From: an uncultured Bacteroidales bacterium
Lineage (GTDB): Bacteria > Bacteroidota > Bacteroidia > Bacteroidales > P3
Direction of reading: 5' to 3'
Length of the DNA: 17,469 bases
Assembly (NCBI GenBank): GCA_900319595.1
Contig: ONOZ01000080.1
Span: 1-17,469 of the forward strand
Part shown: positions 15,555-17,469 of the stretch, piece by piece
How the letters are laid out: each line of letters starts with the position of its first letter
How positions within the stretch are numbered: the first letter of the stretch is position 1
The notes under the pieces: model-generated
Told to the model about the DNA's origin: nothing
Databases searched by the model: none
What the model saw: the letters and a program-made list of their open reading frames with translations, nothing else
Made by a program: the position numbers and the translations under genes

Positions 15555-15562
15555 TACCTTTG
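15555..15562 (+). promoter_or_regulatory. TAnnTTTG (-7) element upstream of the UbiA-like gene
   Basis: TACCTTTG matches the Bacteroidota -7 element and is followed by CACTGTG, close to the CACGGT seen after the 12189 and 12346 elements. It lies 63 bases before the ATG at 15626. A clean -33 TTTG is not visible. Confidence 0.45.
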
Positions 15563-15625
15563 CACTGTGATTTTGTTGTACAGATAATCTGCAATAATAA
15601 GATATGAAAGAAACAAGATATAATA

Positions 15626-16597
15626 ATGAAAGAGTTTTTTAATTTATTAGGTTGGAAAGATTTAATCGTAGTATTCTTGGTTATGGTGTTGGTTAGAATC
15701 AGCATTATCATACCTTTTTATTCGCAATGGTATTTACCGCCAAGTATTTCGTGGGAAAATTTTCTTATTTTTACTTTTGGTATATGTTTTTTGTTTGCAG
15801 GAAACAACATTGCTATAAGATTTTATGAGGAAAAACGAAAAATTTTACTACAAAGCAATACTTCTATCATCAATATAAAAGAGTATCCTGATGTTGTGCG
15901 GTTTCGCGGATTGTGGATTGTATTATGGTTCGTTGGACTTGTTGCCTCAGGTTATTCTTGTTTTAAAATTAGTGGCAATTATTACTATACAATTTTGGTA
16001 ATACTTGTATTATTTATAGGTTATGTGTATGCAAACTATCTACGACAGACTTTTTTGTTAGGAAATATTGCTTTGGCTATTTTGTATTCGGCTATAATTC
16101 TATCACAACTACCACATGACTCCTCAACTCTAATTCCTTATACCTATAAATTTCCCAATAATTGGGCTTTTAGTTATAATGACTTGATAATTCTATTTGT
16201 TTTTCTTGCAGGATTGGTGTTTGCTTTGACTTTGTTGCGAGATATGACTGGAGATATAGTAAATATTGAACAGGATAGCAAAATGAAATATCATACAATA
16301 GGAGTAAAATTGGGAGAACGTAATAGTAAATTGATTATGTATATACTGAGTATTGCCTTTATGGTAATTACAGCAGTTTTTCTATATTTTTATAAGACCA
16401 AACTTGATAGTATCCAACTAATAATTACTTTTGCCATAATCATTATTACTATCATATATTACATGATAATGCTCCAAAGGGCAAAAATGCAAACTGAATA
16501 CAATTATTTGTATATATTCTTAGGGATGTTATATATTTCTATATTATTTGTTATTTCATTTTGTAAGCATTTATTTATAAATGGAACTATTCAATAA
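15626..16597 (+). CDS. UbiA-like prenyltransferase family membrane protein
   Basis: A 323-residue, very hydrophobic protein with about nine membrane segments (near 12-30, 44-62, 93-110, 118-137, 141-158, 187-205, 238-257, 262-283, 293-315). The layout fits the UbiA superfamily, which transfers prenyl groups to acceptors in the membrane; Bacteroidota carry several, including geranylgeranylglycerol-phosphate synthase-like ones. The second Asp-rich motif is recognisable as LRDMTGDIVNIEQD (204-217), with Asp206, Asp210 and Asp217 kept. The first, normally NDxxDxxxD, reads NNIAIRFYE (60-68) and has lost its aspartates. It may be a divergent or non-catalytic member. It has its own promoter-like element and ends 17 bases inside the Maf gene, so the two are co-transcribed. 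Confidence 0.7.
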   Translation: MKEFFNLLGWKDLIVVFLVMVLVRISIIIPFYSQWYLPPSISWENFLIFTFGICFLFAGNNIAIRFYEEKRKILLQSNTSIINIKEYPDVVRFRGLWIVLWFVGLVASGYSCFKISGNYYYTILVILVLFIGYVYANYLRQTFLLGNIALAILYSAIILSQLPHDSSTLIPYTYKFPNNWAFSYNDLIILFVFLAGLVFALTLLRDMTGDIVNIEQDSKMKYHTIGVKLGERNSKLIMYILSIAFMVITAVFLYFYKTKLDSIQLIITFAIIIITIIYYMIMLQRAKMQTEYNYLYIFLGMLYISILFVISFCKHLFINGTIQ

Positions 16598-17153
16598 GAA
16601 AATATTGCTTAATAGCCATTCTCCAAGAAGAAAACAAATATTAGAAGACATGGGGTTTCAAATAAAAGTAGTGTCTTCTAATAGCGAGGAATCGTATCCA
16701 AAGAACCTTTCACCTGAACAGGTCGCTATGTTTTTGGCACGAAAAAAGGGAGAGGCATACACAGGGGAAATTGAAAATAATGAAGTTCTTTTATCTGCCG
16801 ATACAATTGTTGTTTTAGATAATACAATTTTGGGTAAGCCTAATAGTGAAACGGACGCAATCTCTATACTAAAAAATCTTGAAAATAGAGAACATAGAGT
16901 AATTACAGGCTGTTATCTGAAAACCAATCTATTAAGTGATAATTTTTTTGAGGAAACAGATGTAGTTTTTGCACCACTTACCGAAGAAGAAATTAGTTAT
17001 TATGTTCATAAAAAACAGCCTTTGGACAAAGCTGGAGCGTATGGTATTCAGGAATGGATAGGAATGGTTGGTATAAAACAGATAAAGGGGGATTATTATA
17101 ACGTTATGGGCTTGCCTGCTTGTAAATTATGGCAAAGACTTAAATTATTGTAG
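16581..17153 (+). CDS. Maf-family nucleotide pyrophosphatase (dTTP/UTP type)
   Basis: A 190-residue cytosolic house-cleaning enzyme that hydrolyses non-canonical or surplus nucleoside triphosphates to monophosphates. The Maf motifs are in order: the phosphate-binding loop NSHSPRRKQIL (SxSPRR at 12-17), an acidic ESYPKNLSP stretch, SADTIVVLD with Asp74, GKPN, and HRVITG. The C-terminal DKAGAYGIQEW and IKGDYYNVMGLP complete the set. That ending is the form seen in YhdE-type dTTPase/UTPases rather than the m7GTP branch. Length is normal. ATG 16581 overlaps the UbiA-like gene by 17 bases, and dprA begins 2 bases after the stop, so this is one operon. Confidence 0.93.
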   Translation: MELFNKKILLNSHSPRRKQILEDMGFQIKVVSSNSEESYPKNLSPEQVAMFLARKKGEAYTGEIENNEVLLSADTIVVLDNTILGKPNSETDAISILKNLENREHRVITGCYLKTNLLSDNFFEETDVVFAPLTEEEISYYVHKKQPLDKAGAYGIQEWIGMVGIKQIKGDYYNVMGLPACKLWQRLKLL

Positions 17154-17155
17154 AA

Positions 17156-17469
17156 ATGGTAGATATTTTCCAACTTGCACTGACAAAAACAGCAGGCATT
17201 GGTACTAAGACTGCTCAAGCAATAATAGAGCATCTTGGTTCGGCTCGTGCTTTGTTTGAAATGACAGAAAACGATTTGCGACAGATATTTAAAAACAGAG
17301 AAGCAACAATACAAAGCATTCTATCTAAATCAATGTTTGCCATTTGTGAAAGAGAATTGGAGTTTATGCAAAAGTATAATATTCAATCTTATTTCTTTAC
17401 TGATGAAGATTATCCCTCTCGCTTAAAACAAATTCCAGATAAACCAATTTGTCTTTTTACTCAGGGGAC
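17156..17469 (+). CDS. dprA: DNA processing protein DprA (5' part, cut by window end)
   Basis: The open frame starts at ATG 17156, 2 bases after the Maf stop, and runs off the end after 104 codons plus two bases. The translation opens MVDIFQLALTKTAGIGTKTAQ, an N-terminal helix-hairpin-helix/SAM-like domain as found at the start of DprA. It continues with IIEHLGSARALFEM and later has EDYPSRLKQIPDKPICLFTQG, the conserved YPxxLxxIPDxPxxLxxxG entry to the DprA Rossmann-like fold. DprA loads RecA onto incoming single-stranded DNA during natural transformation and is often kept in non-transformable species. The catalytic-like core lies beyond the window. Confidence 0.88.
   Translation, partial: MVDIFQLALTKTAGIGTKTAQAIIEHLGSARALFEMTENDLRQIFKNREATIQSILSKSMFAICERELEFMQKYNIQSYFFTDEDYPSRLKQIPDKPICLFTQG

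Overview
The window is a stretch of ordinary, AT-rich chromosome from a member of the Bacteroidota, most likely Bacteroidales. The evidence is: several TAnnTTTG promoter elements of the Bacteroides sigma-ABfr type; start codons with A-rich leaders and almost no Shine-Dalgarno sequences; an ftsK-lolA pair; a bacterial GlnS; secreted proteins with signal peptides ending in FSQ or AQ; and several families typical of the phylum. I cannot name a genus. No transposase, integrase, phage gene, CRISPR array, toxin-antitoxin pair or recognisable defence system is visible.

Layout. Bases 11-167 hold two tRNA genes, tRNA-Lys(CUU) and tRNA-Thr(CGU). Next come an M20-family amidohydrolase (262-1455), a secreted DUF4412-like protein (1596-2336), and ftsK followed by lolA (2409-5799). 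Then follows a carboxyltransferase plus biotin-carrier pair of the methylmalonyl-CoA decarboxylase / propionyl-CoA carboxylase type (5968-7821), closed by a strong bidirectional terminator (7846-7896). The minus strand then carries, in transcription order, mscL, glnS, an outer-membrane beta-barrel protein and a secreted alpha/beta hydrolase (12145 down to 8043). The last three are tightly packed and probably co-transcribed. A divergent promoter region (12146-12406) separates mscL from a plus-strand series: a periplasmic HMA-domain protein, a lipoprotein metallopeptidase of the DPP III (M49) type, gpsA, a UbiA-like membrane protein, a Maf nucleotide pyrophosphatase, and the first 104 codons of dprA, cut by the window end.

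The genes are mostly housekeeping: chromosome segregation and lipoprotein trafficking (ftsK, lolA), glutaminyl-tRNA synthesis, osmotic safety (mscL), phospholipid precursor supply (gpsA and possibly the UbiA-like gene), nucleotide-pool cleaning (Maf), DNA uptake/recombination (dprA), and propionate/succinate-type acyl-CoA metabolism (carboxyltransferase and BCCP). Secreted hydrolases and peptidases suggest peptide use.

I found no convincing undescribed system. The items most worth a second look are: a set of related palindromic intergenic repeats (178-232, 2356-2393, 11703-11752); a UbiA-like protein whose first Asp-rich motif is lost; a DPP III-like lipoprotein with HExxH in place of HExxGH; a two-gene carboxyltransferase/BCCP cassette without its partner subunits; and a 13-bp direct repeat filling the mmdA-type leader.
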